A DNA stretch of 64,000 nt. Origin: Crambe crambe. Lineage: Eukaryota > Porifera > Demospongiae > Poecilosclerida > Crambeidae. The position numbers and the translations under genes were made by a program. Positions 23,691 to 33,999 of this stretch are shown in pieces. The notes beneath the pieces are model-generated. The model did no database searches. It saw nothing but the letters and a program-made list of their open reading frames with translations, and was not told the origin of the DNA. The DNA is taken from NCBI GenBank assembly GCA_963924555.1, contig OZ004582.1:6014001-6078000 (forward strand). Reading direction: 5' to 3'. Numbering within the stretch: position 1 is the first letter of the stretch; each line of letters opens with the position of its first letter.

Positions 23691-25397
23691 CTAGCTCGAG
23701 ATGTGTCTCTCTTCATGGCAATTGAGAATCTTTATGGTACACTTTCTATTAAAGCATCTGCTAATTCCGAATATGAGAATTGTCACGATAGGTATCGAAG
23801 AAAGTATCAGTGATGAAGTAATGTCGTGTGAATGTCTCACAAGTTCATAACTCAAAATCATGATCACACCAAGATTAATCAGCACTAAACCATCAACTGT
23901 GTTCATCCAGCTCTTCTTGTAGGGTTTTATCACAAGGAAAAAACACCCCAACCCAACATAAACTAGTGAAGGAAGACTCCACTCAAGGGAATTGTACTTA
24001 GTGTCGTACTGAAACATATGAAACACATTGAGACTACTAGCAGCACACATTCTTAAAATCATGTATAGAGCTGATAGTGCTCTGTAGTCTCGAGTATCGT
24101 TAGTGCCATCTTTATACCATCCTTGGAAGACATCCATGATTATGGCTAAGGCATGCCATCTCCTAAAGCCACACTTTTCGAGGCAGCATTTAAAACACTT
24201 TGTTGGGTATAAAATGAGAAGGGATGGAGGGAGAATAATGAAAATTATGATAATGCTAAGAGAGAGGCACACATATGGGGCATGGTTATGTCCAAAGTAC
24301 TTCAGTGATGAATCGTAGAGTAAAATAGGAGAATCGTTTACTTCCTTTTGTTCATTATCGTACAATTTAACTCCACTCAAAATGTTTGCCGAAGTAAAGA
24401 GTATCTTAGAATAAGAAAGAAGGAAAAACGTAGCAAAAGTGTTCAAAACAGACTTCATTGGATTCCACTGATATGTACCCTTGCAGCATGCAAACAAGTG
24501 GTAGAATGGTTTCGAGGCATAAATCACTGGTCGAAAATCCATGTAGTAAAGTCGTATGAAAAAATAGGATATTAGAGTTAAGAATATAGGGTAAAAGGCA
24601 ATGATATACTCGAACAGAAGAGTATGAATGTTAGACATAGAAGGAGACACACAAACCGGAGGTAGTGAATAACGAAAGAAGTCTAAGTTCCAGAAAGCAT
24701 GTGAGGTGAGGATTATATAAAAGACAATGGTTATAGGCTTATCTTGACCTAAGATCTTTGAATTAAGTCTTGAATCTGTCAACAAATTATTCACCAGTAT
24801 TTGATAGAAGAAAGCTAAAACACTCACTGGACTGGAAGTACCTCGTATTTCAATTATCAGGAAAGAAAAGAATAAAATGGTGACCATTAAGAGCTGAAAC
24901 AATAGATAGAATATCCAAATGTAGTTGTGTTTGTGACACTTGGCACAAGGTATATTCGCTCCATTGAGAAAAGGTGCAGGACCATATCCATCAATGCATT
25001 CCTTGCAATGTGTCCCTTGTCGATTGAATTTCGAGCAGACGAAATAACTCAGGTTTGAACTGGTTACATTAGCTGAGATTTTGTAATACACATGATCGAG
25101 AGTGGATGAAATTATCATGAAGTATGGACAATTTCCAATCACTGCCTTGCCAAAAGTTTTATCCCAAGTAAGACATATTCCAGGAGAAAGAATAATCTCT
25201 CTATTTTCACTGCACTCGAAGAGTTCATGTGAAAATTCCTTGCAGTAGCAGCTGCCATTTCCATGATCCAACCATGGAGGGCAAGAGGTATTTTCGCTTT
25301 GAGAGTTTTCAAATGATCCAGAAGGTAAACCTACTGTTAAATTATCACAAACTGTAAGAGAAATACAACATGCTATCATCAGTAGTAGGAGATGCAT
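23691..25397 (-). CDS. Multi-pass membrane protein with Cys-rich ectodomain (copy D)
   Basis: A single exon of 568 residues with the same architecture as copy B: signal peptide MHLLLLMIACCISLTVC, Cys-rich ectodomain with CKECIDGYGPAPF and CAKC, then nine to ten membrane segments and the YKDGTNDTRDYRAL and KPYKKSWMN blocks. The tail differs: after RCFNRK a frame change gives CTIKILNCHEERHISS and an early stop, about 22 residues shorter than copy B. The dileucine motif of copy B survives only as out-of-frame DNA downstream. It is near-identical to the copy at 30688. Confidence 0.87.
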   Translation of the reverse strand: MHLLLLMIACCISLTVCDNLTVGLPSGSFENSQSENTSCPPWLDHGNGSCYCKEFSHELFECSENREIILSPGICLTWDKTFGKAVIGNCPYFMIISSTLDHVYYKISANVTSSNLSYFVCSKFNRQGTHCKECIDGYGPAPFLNGANIPCAKCHKHNYIWIFYLLFQLLMVTILFFSFLIIEIRGTSSPVSVLAFFYQILVNNLLTDSRLNSKILGQDKPITIVFYIILTSHAFWNLDFFRYSLPPVCVSPSMSNIHTLLFEYIIAFYPIFLTLISYFFIRLYYMDFRPVIYASKPFYHLFACCKGTYQWNPMKSVLNTFATFFLLSYSKILFTSANILSGVKLYDNEQKEVNDSPILLYDSSLKYFGHNHAPYVCLSLSIIIIFIILPPSLLILYPTKCFKCCLEKCGFRRWHALAIIMDVFQGWYKDGTNDTRDYRALSALYMILRMCAASSLNVFHMFQYDTKYNSLEWSLPSLVYVGLGCFFLVIKPYKKSWMNTVDGLVLINLGVIMILSYELVRHSHDITSSLILSSIPIVTILIFGISRCFNRKCTIKILNCHEERHISS

Positions 25398-25463
25398 GAC
25401 GAATAGTGTAGCTAGATTGCTCTTCGATCCAAATACCTATAGACAGTATATAGATTGCTATGT

Positions 25464-25486
25464 AATTCAGTACCCTTTTAAAGGCT
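25464..25486 (-). promoter_or_regulatory. Conserved TATA-like box upstream of copy D
   Basis: gtacccttttaaaggc at about 75 bases upstream of the ATG at 25397. The distal motif (CATGCATGGATTCTAATG, then GGGATCAAGTTTC) lies at about 25561-25602. Confidence 0.55.
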
Positions 25487-25779
25487 GCCAGTAATTACGC
25501 AGTAGCTATAGTACTCTTAACAAAATTAATGATTGTGGGGTGATTGCATAATTATTACACATGCATGGATTCTAATGTATAGCATGGAGGGATCAAGTTT
25601 CTAATTCCCAATTTATATATCTCATTTCTTGTATGGAAGACCCAAACAATAATGATATCATGGCTGTAACTATAGTTACACTGAGTGTATCTGGAAAGAA
25701 ATGTATGACTCAGTTTCCTATGGCTAGCTAGATCATCTGCATAAAATGTAGACTGCAGCATAATTATGTACATCTTTTT

Positions 25780-26160
25780 GATAACCTGACAACCAGTTAG
25801 CTGTGCCCAGCATAAGGATATGCTGGGATCATTAAAAAATGTCCCGAATATAGAGGTTTCCTGAATAATGAAGGTTCAGGTCCTGATTATGGAGGTTTCC
25901 TTATTATGGAGGTCCTGGTAACGGAGGTTCCATCGTAGCTATATCTTTTTTTAATAAGTCCAGCTGTGCCCAGCATACATATGAGCACTATGAGCATCTT
26001 TTTGATGTGTAACAACTATGATCTATCCTGACAACCATGGCTGCTGTGTCTAGCATAATAATGTAAATATTTAGATCTACCCTGACAACCAGCAAAGTAT
26101 GCATCTTTTTGGGACGTGTAATTATCCTGATACTGTGTCCAGCTAAATATTTTTGATGTG
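25780..26160. repeat. Degenerate tandem repeat (CTGACAACCAGCTGTGTCCAGC type)
   Basis: Irregular units of about 50-70 bases share TGATCTACCCTGACAACC, TGTGTCCAGCATAA and ATCTTTTTGATGTG. The array continues on the far side of the MULE-like element (26917-27125) and in the duplicated block (33130-33530). Confidence 0.75.
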
Positions 26161-26173
26161 TAGTTATTATGAT

Positions 26174-26916
26174 TAGCCTCGTTCCCAGGCTCTCAGTGAA
26201 ACGGGAAATGTGGGGGCGGAAAGGAGAGCCTGGTTTCTACTGCACGCATGCACGGGCGTGTAAATTTTGACCACATAATAATAACATAACACGATTGATG
26301 ATGTAATTATTAAGTAAACGTCACAATTATAGTACAAACGCGCGTAGTACGAAATTGCATGTCGCTTGTGTGAGCAGAGTGTAGCCATTGCCTTGTTCAG
26401 CAGTTCTGGATTATCATAGAAGTGGGCTTTTAGGATCAACAAACTCCTGGATGTCCCTGAGCTAGCTCCAGATGACCCCTTCCCATCACACATCTGTTAA
26501 GCTTGCAAGAGGAGAATAGTTTCCTTGGAGAAGGCAACTGCAAACATTACTAGCTTCAAAGAGCTGGCCAGATCTTCTTTGCGGAGATCCCTTGAGAGCA
26601 GGGGCACGAACATATCCTTGCCATCAAATACAGCTCGGATAGCCAGCTTCTGCTCTTCCTTCAGCAACAGTTCGGGTAAACCAAGCATTGACAGGGCATG
26701 AGAAAGCACTTGCGGATAGTGGGAACTTGAATCGCTTGAAGAAACGCTAGAAGGAACACTCTCAGAAACGAACTCGCCATCTTGCACAAAAAAACGCTGA
26801 TTAGACAAAAAGTACGGAGGGAATCCAAATCCCCCGGAATGTGAGGGATCCGGTCTGCAGGCTCTCCTTTCCACCCCCACATTTCCCGTTTCACTGAGAG
26901 CCTGGGAACGAGGCTA
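26174..26916. mobile_element. Pack-MULE-like element carrying a gene fragment
   Basis: Terminal inverted repeats of about 57 bases begin TAGCCTCGTTCCCAGGCTCT and differ at about one position. A perfect 10-bp target duplication, TTATTATGAT, lies at 26164-26173 and 26917-26926. It inserted into the satellite array. The interior is coding-like on the minus strand and contains a helicase-like fragment. Long terminal repeats, a 9-11 bp duplication and captured host sequence define Pack-MULEs; no transposase is present. Confidence 0.85.
26387..26880 (-). pseudogene. Captured gene fragment, RecQ-type helicase Q-motif
   Basis: Minus-strand frame inside the MULE-like element. After a Ser-rich stretch it reads LPELLLKEEQKLAIRAVFDG then KDMFV, which resembles the start of RecQ-type helicases (L-x-x-x-Q-xx-A-I then G-K-D-V-F-V). 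The Walker A motif (G-x-G-K-S) that should follow is missing; the text jumps to PLLSRDLRKED. A stop lies at 26497, and the frame continues (MCDGKGSSGASSGTSRSLL) to about 26387. It is most likely a non-functional, spliced or deleted capture. Confidence 0.55.
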
Positions 26917-27125
26917 TTATTATGATCTACCCTGACAACCAGCTTAAGTATGCATCTTTTTGATATGTGTAATTATCCTGACAACCATGGCCACTGTGTC
27001 CAGCATAAATATTTTTGATGTGTAGCTAGTTATTATGATCTACCCTGACAACCAGCATAAGTATGCATCTTTTTGATTTGTGTAATAATTATGATCTATG
27101 TATTCTGACAACACATTACGTAGGT
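26917..27125. repeat. Satellite array, continued
   Basis: Units with CTGACAACCAGC and GTATGCATCTTTTTGAT, as at 25780-26160. Beyond it, 27126-27300 shows nothing. Confidence 0.7.
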
Positions 27126-27304
27126 TATTTAGATAACCTTCCCCCACTTTTGGCCACTTCATATGCATAATAGCTCTCCATAACTCATAGAGCTGATGAT
27201 GTGGTGTGAAGATGATTTAATAATTCAATAAAGCATTTTGATATTTAGACTGCTTTAAGAATGACAGGAATGTTAGTTTCTACCTGGGGTATTATATTCT
27301 ACTG

Positions 27305-27432
27305 ACCTCATTCCCAGGTCTTCCTTCCTCTCTCACTGGTAGTCTCTCTCATCTTATCGAAGAAAAAGGTAACATTGCCTTTCCTTCGATAAGATGAGAT
27401 AGACTACCAGTGAGAGGAAGGAGGTTAATATT
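27305..27432. repeat. Foldback MITE, about 130 bases
   Basis: The left arm CCTCTCTCACTGGTAGTCTC continues to TCTTATCGAAG and is mirrored by CTTCGATAAGATGAGATAGA then CTACCAGTGAGAGGAAGG, with a short loop. A deleted relative lies at 33662-33752. Confidence 0.85.
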
Positions 27433-27620
27433 CTACATAGCTTCATCATTACTAAAACAATAGCACAGAAAAATAAAGACAAGCTTTCTTTAAATAATTA
27501 TTATGATCACTGTATTCAATCAGTAAAATTGATCCTTTGTTACAAAATTTAATGTGGACAGATGTATCATGCAAGAATAAAAATACAACAATACTGATTG
27601 ATGATTTGCACTCTATATGT

Positions 27621-27726
27621 ATAGGTTATTCCACAACCATGAAGGCTATATGGTTTAGCTATTGCTTGAGCCCAAGGGCGAGAGCAATGTAAACCATACA
27701 GCCTGAGTGGTTGTGGTATAACCTAT
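27621..27726. repeat. Foldback, about 106 bases
   Basis: ATAGGTTATTCCACAACCAT at the left is mirrored by GTGGTTGTGGTATAACCTAT (imperfect) at the right, with a second arm block ATATGGTTTA/TAAACCATAC. Confidence 0.8.
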
Positions 27727-27879
27727 TTATAGCCTTATTTGGGCATTGTTATCATAAAACAGGGTGATATTGCTGACCAACTTCCTGGGTGGTATCAATA
27801 TCACTATTTGTACTAGAATTACAACCAAGTAGCAGTGCTTTGATCTTAACCACAAGTAGGCTATAAATTACTAGAGAAA

Positions 27880-28530
27880 TTGCTAACACGAGATATATCA
27901 ATCTGTTCATAGCATTCATTCAATTGAGAGTCTTTACAGAATTTCAATCAGATGCAAAAGTCAATATTGAGATCATTCCAAGAAGAATCAGCACTAAACC
28001 ATCAACTGTATTCATCCAGCTCTTCTTGTAGGGTTTTACCACGAGAAAAAAATACCCCAAGCCAACATAAACCAGTGAAGGAAGACTCCACTCAAGGAAA
28101 TTGTCATACTGAAACATATTATGAACCACATTGAAATTGCACATTCTTAAAATCATGAACAGAGCTGACAGTGCTCTGTAGTCTCGAGTATCATTAGTAC
28201 CATCTTTATACCATCCTTGGAAGACATCTATGATTATGGCTAAAGCATGCCACCTTTTAAAGCCACACTTTTCAAGAATGACTCAGAAATTGAACACTTT
28301 GTTGGGTATAAGAGGAGAAGGGACAGAGGGAGGATAATGAAAATGGATAATGCTAAGAGAGAGGCACACATATGGGGCATGGCTACGTCCAAAGTACTTC
28401 AGTGATGAATCGTAGAGCAAAATAAGAGAATCTTTCATCTTTTTCGTCATTATCGTACAATTTAACTCCACTCAAAAGGTTTGCTGAAGTAAAAAGTATC
28501 TTAACAAAAGAGTATGAACATTAGACATAG
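27880..28530 (-). pseudogene. Membrane-protein family, deleted copy of B
   Basis: Retains only the C-terminal half in pieces: ILLYDSSLKYFGRSHAPYVC (28283-28471), a frame break at PPSVPSPL, a decayed YKDG block, and GLGYFFLVVKPYKKSWMN (27944-28156). At about 28500 it is joined abruptly to sequence matching the 5' flank of copy B, so the ectodomain and first membrane segments are deleted. It occupies the place of copy B in the duplicated block. Confidence 0.8.
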
Positions 28531-28586
28531 AATAGCTAGCTTGTAGCTAGATTACTCGTCACCAAATTAGTATAGATGGATTATGA

Positions 28587-28607
28587 TTTAGTGCCCTTTT
28601 AAAGGCA
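28587..28607 (-). promoter_or_regulatory. TATA-like box retained by deleted copy
   Basis: gtgcccttttaaaggc as upstream of copy B, now without an intact gene. Confidence 0.5.
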
Positions 28608-29279
28608 GCATTAGAAAGCCATATAATGGAGCACTGTTGCTAACTAACTGTAATTAAGGTCTTGGTATGATTATGTTACTGCATGGTTATGTTTTACACA
28701 TGTATGGATTCTAATGCAGGTTGGAAGGGATCAAGTTTCCTTAATTCGGTCGTTACTTGTTAACCTAAAATTGATATAGTAACACTGTAACTATGGTAGC
28801 ATACCCATCCAGAATAAAAAATTCATGAGTTGCCTCGAGTATGGCAATGTGTTATGAAAATGTGGGAAGTGGAACCTTTCTTCACTGGTTAATAATGTTG
28901 TCTTTGGGTATTTTTTTTCTCATGGTAATTGAAGTCTAAGAAGAGCAGTTAATGGCTTACTTCTGATTCTTTCTCAATATAGGTGATTGCCAAAAATTGT
29001 ATGCTGGGAATAGTATCATACTGAAACATGAGACTATGAACTGTGAATTATGTAAAGAGCTGATAGCTAGTGCGCTGTAGTCTAGAGTACCATTAGTGCC
29101 ATCTTTAAAGTAATAAGCTTGGATGGCATTCGCTGAATAATAATTATCATAATATCATGCCCATCTCAGTACTTACGACTAGCCAAACATCTGTTTCTCA
29201 GCCATTGCTCAGCAAACACTGGTATTTTAGTGAGGCCAGCAGAATAAACACCATATTGTAATTAGATATCAATATCATT
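28608..29279. other. Duplicated intergenic block with gene relic
   Basis: Matches 22261-22912 with small indels, including the distal upstream motif (about 28698-28738) and a family relic at 28990-29120. No gene. Confidence 0.65.
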
Positions 29280-30290
29280 ACCCAGATTATAGTGTCCACC
29301 CAGAACACCCATGATTGTGGTGCAGTTCCCTCGCTGCACTGCCACTGATAGTCTCTGTATTATATGGTACTCACGAGATCTTGTTCTGTTTTTTTAAACT
29401 GCCCATGAAAAAACAAGAAATAAAAGCAAAAACAAGACAAAACAACAACAAACAAACAAATGAACGAACAAACAAACAAGCAAACAAAAAATTAGCAGGT
29501 TGATGGCATGAAAACAGTACTATCAGATATCCTTGACAAGTTTGTTGCCAAAGATTTTCAGCTTCCAGACCATGGTACCACATAACAGAGCAGCTGCATT
29601 CTCTGCCATGTTCCTTTATTGGCAACCAAATCAAAAAACAGCATATACAGCACTCAATGGCTTCAGGGTCTGATACAGAGAGGGGTCATGACTCCCTCCT
29701 TTTTCAAATTAGTGCTTTGTCAGTACCCAGGGACACATTCCTCTCTTTTACTATGGCCATAGAACAGGTCACATAATAGGACACATTCCTTTCGAATATG
29801 CTAGCTAAATCTGCCCCTGGCTCTTGAAGTATTTGGTAGATCAGTCTTACTATCAAAAATTAATTCTACAGCATGTGGTAGCTTCAGTCTTCAGTTTAAT
29901 GGCACTTGTCAATGATGTGAGCATCATGACTGACAAAGAACTCTGTTTCCCAGTGAATTAAATATTTTGAACTAGCATGAATAATTTGAAAAGGGAATGT
30001 GGCACATATGTCATTTATGGCCTTAAATTAATAATAGAAATACAGAGAGCTAACTTCTGAAATATACAAAAATCAGAGCATGGTTCGCACTCTCACATGC
30101 ATCCCTCTATTATATCATCAATAATACGTCACTAGCTATAGGAAATATTCCCAGAGCAAGATAGAAAACAGAGGATATCAACATTGAAGCTATGTTGGAG
30201 GGGACACTTCGGCATGCAGATGTTACATGAGTGTGGTGAAAACCAAGGGCTTTGAAAACTACAGCAGAGCAATCACACGATATGCTAAAC
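29280..30290 (-). pseudogene. Second copy of the unidentified open frame, interrupted
   Basis: Segments match 22913-23275 but are separated by three insertions, at about 29351-29515, 29577-29935 and 30000-30140. The first, read on the minus strand, starts GTACTG and ends ACAG and restores the exact codon spacing of the other copy when removed (CTGATA/AGACTATCA against CTGATAGGACTATCA), so it could be an intron. The other two do not have GT-AG borders and look like insertions. Confidence 0.45.
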
Positions 30291-30687
30291 TACAGAGAGA
30301 GAAATAGTATGTCTCCAACAAGATCCTCAAACAAGTCAGCACAAAGGCTCCTGTAAAGTAGTAGCTAGCACTGTATCAGATAAGTAGAAATGAAAGGTGA
30401 AACAGATCAAGAAGGAGAGGAAGCATTTCCTGAAATGTCACTGAAAAATGGGGTATATGTATTAGTGGGCATGCATGGCTGAATATGTTAAGTAACTGTC
30501 ACTGTAACTTGCAGAGAATTACAAAAATAAGTCAATTAATATGCTTTTTTTATAATTATGAACGAAATCATTAATAACAGTAAGGATGTAGCTAATACAA
30601 ATTGTGGACAGTCAGATCATAAAAGAATTAATGCTAGGATGTTATCAGCTAATTAATGGTTTGCATTCTCCATTATCAGAGAAATTG

Positions 30688-32400
30688 CTAGCTCGAGATG
30701 TGTCTCTCTTCATGGCAATTGAGAATCTTTATGGTACACTTTCTATTAAAGCATCTGCTAATTCCGAATATGAGAATTGTCACGATAGGTATCGAAGAAA
30801 GTATCAGTGATGAAGTAATGTCGTGTGAATGTCTCACAAGTTCATAACTCAAAATCATGATCACACCAAGATTAATCAGCACTAAACCATCAACTGTGTT
30901 CATCCAGCTCTTCTTGTAGGGTTTTATCACGAGGAAAAAACACCCCAACCCAACATAAACTAGTGAAGGAAGACTCCACTCAAGGGAATTGTACTTAGTG
31001 TCATACTGAAACATATGAAACACATTGAGACTACTAGCAGCGCACATTCTTAAAATCATGTATAGAGCTGATAGTGCTCTGTAGTCTCGAGTACCATTAG
31101 TACCATCTTTATACCATCCTTGGAAGACATCCATGATTATGGCTAAGGCATGCCACCTCTTAAAGCCACACTTTTCAAGGCAACGTTTGAAACACTTTGT
31201 TGGGTATAAGAGGAGAAGGGATGGAGGGAGAATAATGAAAATTATGATAATGCTAAGAGAGAGGCACACATATGGGGCATGGTTATGTCCAAAGTACTTC
31301 AGTGATGAATCGTAGAGCAAAATAGGAGAATCGTTTACTTCCTTTTGTTCATTATCGTACAATTTAACTCCACTCAAAATGTTTGCCGAAGTAAAGAGTA
31401 TCTTAGAATAAGAAAGAAGGAAAAACGTAGCAAAAGTGTTCAAAACAGACTCCATTGGATTCCACTGACGTGCACGTGCACCCTTGCAGCATGCAAACAA
31501 GTGGTAGAATGATTTCGAGGCATAAATCACTGGTCGAAAATCCATGTTGTAAAGTCGTATGAAAGAATAGGATATTAGAGTTAAGAATATAGGGTAAAAG
31601 GCAATGATATACTCGAACAGAAGAGTATGAATGTTAGACATTGATGGAGACACACAAACTGGAGGTAGTGAGTAACGAAAGAAGTCTAAGTTCCAGAAAG
31701 CATGTGAGGTTAGGATTATATAAATGACTATGGTTACAGGCTTATCTTGAGCTAAGATCTTCGAATTAAGTCTTGAATCTGTCAACAAATTATTTATCAG
31801 TATTTGATAGAAGAAAGCTAAAACACTCACTGGACTGGAAGTACCTCGTATTTCAATTATCAGGAAAGAAAAGAATAAAATGGTGACCATTAAGAGCTGA
31901 AACAATAGATAGAATATCCAAATGTAGTTGTGTTTGTGACACTTGGCACAAGGTATGTTCGCTCCATTGAGAAAAGGTGCAGGACCATATCCATCAATGC
32001 ACTCCTTGCAATGTGTCCCTTGTCGATTGAATTTCGAGCAGACGAAATAACTCAGGTTTGAACTGGATACATTAGCTGGGATGTTGTAATACTTATGATC
32101 GATACCCCTAGAAATTATCATGAAGTATGGACAATTTCCAATCACTGCCTTGCCAATAGTTCCATCCCAAGTAAGACATATTCCAGGAGAAAGAATAATA
32201 TCTCTATTTTCACTGCACTCGAAGAGTTCATGTGAAAATTCCTTGCAGTAGCAGCTGCCATTTCCATGATCCAACCATGGAGGGCAAGAGGTATTTTCGC
32301 TTTGAGAGTTTTCAAATGATCCAGAAGGTAAACCTACTGTTAAATTATCACAAACTGTAAGAGAAATACAACATGCTATCATCAGTAGTAGGAGATGCAT
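30688..32400 (-). CDS. Multi-pass membrane protein with Cys-rich ectodomain (copy E)
   Basis: A single exon of 570 residues, a near-identical duplicate of the copy at 23691, including the shortened tail CTIKILNCHEERHISS. Clear differences are a small insertion (CCKGARARQWNPMESV where copy D has CCKGTYQWNPMKSV), YFMIISRGIDHKYYNIPANV in place of YFMIISSTLDHVYYKISANV, and a few substitutions in the second membrane region. The ectodomain Cys pattern and membrane blocks are intact, so the protein should be functional if copy D is. Confidence 0.87.
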   Translation of the reverse strand: MHLLLLMIACCISLTVCDNLTVGLPSGSFENSQSENTSCPPWLDHGNGSCYCKEFSHELFECSENRDIILSPGICLTWDGTIGKAVIGNCPYFMIISRGIDHKYYNIPANVSSSNLSYFVCSKFNRQGTHCKECIDGYGPAPFLNGANIPCAKCHKHNYIWIFYLLFQLLMVTILFFSFLIIEIRGTSSPVSVLAFFYQILINNLLTDSRLNSKILAQDKPVTIVIYIILTSHAFWNLDFFRYSLPPVCVSPSMSNIHTLLFEYIIAFYPIFLTLISYSFIRLYNMDFRPVIYASKSFYHLFACCKGARARQWNPMESVLNTFATFFLLSYSKILFTSANILSGVKLYDNEQKEVNDSPILLYDSSLKYFGHNHAPYVCLSLSIIIIFIILPPSLLLLYPTKCFKRCLEKCGFKRWHALAIIMDVFQGWYKDGTNGTRDYRALSALYMILRMCAASSLNVFHMFQYDTKYNSLEWSLPSLVYVGLGCFFLVIKPYKKSWMNTVDGLVLINLGVIMILSYELVRHSHDITSSLILSSIPIVTILIFGISRCFNRKCTIKILNCHEERHISS

Positions 32401-32467
32401 GACGAATAGTGTAGCTAGATTGCTCTTCGATCCAAATACCTATAGACAGTATATAGATTGCTATGTA

Positions 32468-32489
32468 ATTCAGTACCCTTTTAAAGGCT
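32468..32489 (-). promoter_or_regulatory. Conserved TATA-like box upstream of copy E
   Basis: gtacccttttaaaggc about 75 bases upstream of the ATG at 32400, as in copy D. Confidence 0.55.
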
Positions 32490-32511
32490 GCCAGTAATTA
32501 CGCAGTAGCTA

Positions 32512-32835
32512 TAGTACTCTTAACAAAATTAATGATTGTGGGGTGATTGCATATTACACATGCATGGATTCTAATGTATATAGCATGGAGGGATCAAGTT
32601 TCTAATTCCCAATTTATATATCTCATTTCTTGTATGGAAGACCCAAAAAATAATGATATCATGGCTGTAACTATAGTACTCTTAACAAAATTAATGATTG
32701 TGGGGTGATTGCATATTACACATGCATGGATTCTAATGTATAGCATGGAGGGATCAAGTTTCTAATTCCCAATTTATATATCTCATTTCTTGTATGGAAG
32801 ACCCAAACAATAATGATATCATGGCTGTAACTATA
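32512..32835. repeat. 162-base tandem duplication containing the distal motif
   Basis: The segment from TAGTACTCTTAACAAAATTA through the CATGCATGGATTCTAATG motif to ATGGCTGTAACTATAG occurs twice with a 162-base offset. Copy D's flank has it once, so the duplication arose after the 7-kb duplication. Confidence 0.85.
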
Positions 32836-33129
32836 GTTACACTGAGTGTATCTGGAAAGAAATGTATGACTCAATTTCCTATGGCTAGCTAGATCATCTG
32901 CATAAAATGTAGACTGCAGCTGTGCCCAGTACTGACAACCAGCTAGCTGTGCCCAGCATAATAGTGGACATGTTGGGACCATTAAAAAATGTCCTGAATA
33001 TTGAATATGGAGGTGGATTTGCACAAGGAGTACTAGATTTGGATCAAATTCTGTGTCCTGAATATGGAGGTTTCCTTATTATGGAGGTCCTGATTATGTT
33101 ATTATGAAGGTCTCTAAGGTTCCACTGTA

Positions 33130-33530
33130 CATCTTTTTAGTAATAATATTATGATCTACCCTGACAACCTGCTGTGCCCATAGCTAACTATGATCTATCC
33201 TGACAACCATGGCTGCTGTGTCCAGCATAATTGTGTACATATTTTTGATGAGTGTATGGAATTATTACGATCTACCCTGACAACCAGCTGTGTCCAGCAT
33301 ACATAATTATGGCTACATAGCTAATTATGTGCATCTTTTTGATATGTGTAATAACTATGATCTATCCTGACAATTATGTAATATTTTAGATGTGTAATTA
33401 TTATGATCTATCCTGATGACCAGCTGTGTCCAGCATAAATATATATGTATGTGTAATATATGATCTATCCTGACAACCATGGCTGTTGTGCCCAGCATAA
33501 GTATGCTATGATCCATCCTGACAACACATT
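33130..33530. repeat. Satellite array, second block
   Basis: The same degenerate CTGACAACCAGC / GTGTCCAGCATAA units as at 25780-27125. Lies in the second half of the duplicated block. Confidence 0.7.
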
Positions 33531-33661
33531 AGGTTATTTAGATACATGTGATTGAAAGAAAGCAATCTATCCAGCTGCTGCCATTTAATGGTAACATCTT
33601 GTGCATTCCATGGTCAGTACTGTAGATCATGCATGCCTGGAATCATGATTAACACTGGCAG

Positions 33662-33752
33662 GTCTTCCTCTCTCTCTCATCTCATTAAAGAAAAAGGTAG
33701 CATTTTTTTTTTGGTTAAGATGAGAGAGACTACCAGTGAGAGGAAGGAGGTT
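33662..33752. repeat. Deleted foldback MITE
   Basis: Relative of 27305-27432: the left arm is shortened, and the right arm GATGAGAGAGACTACCAGTG is intact. 33753-34000 shows no gene. Confidence 0.7.
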
Positions 33753-33999
33753 AATATTCTACATAGCTTCATCATTATGAAACCTACGTAGCTCTCCTCG
33801 CATAATAATATTTGTTACTATAAAACAATAGCACAGAAATTAAAGACATGAATAAGCTTTCTTTATGTGACATAGTATTACGTATGATCATTATACTCAA
33901 TTAAATTACAAAATTTAGTGTGGACAGATGGATCATGCAAGAATAAAAATACAACAATAGCTACTGTACTGATTAATGATTTGCACTCTATATATTACT

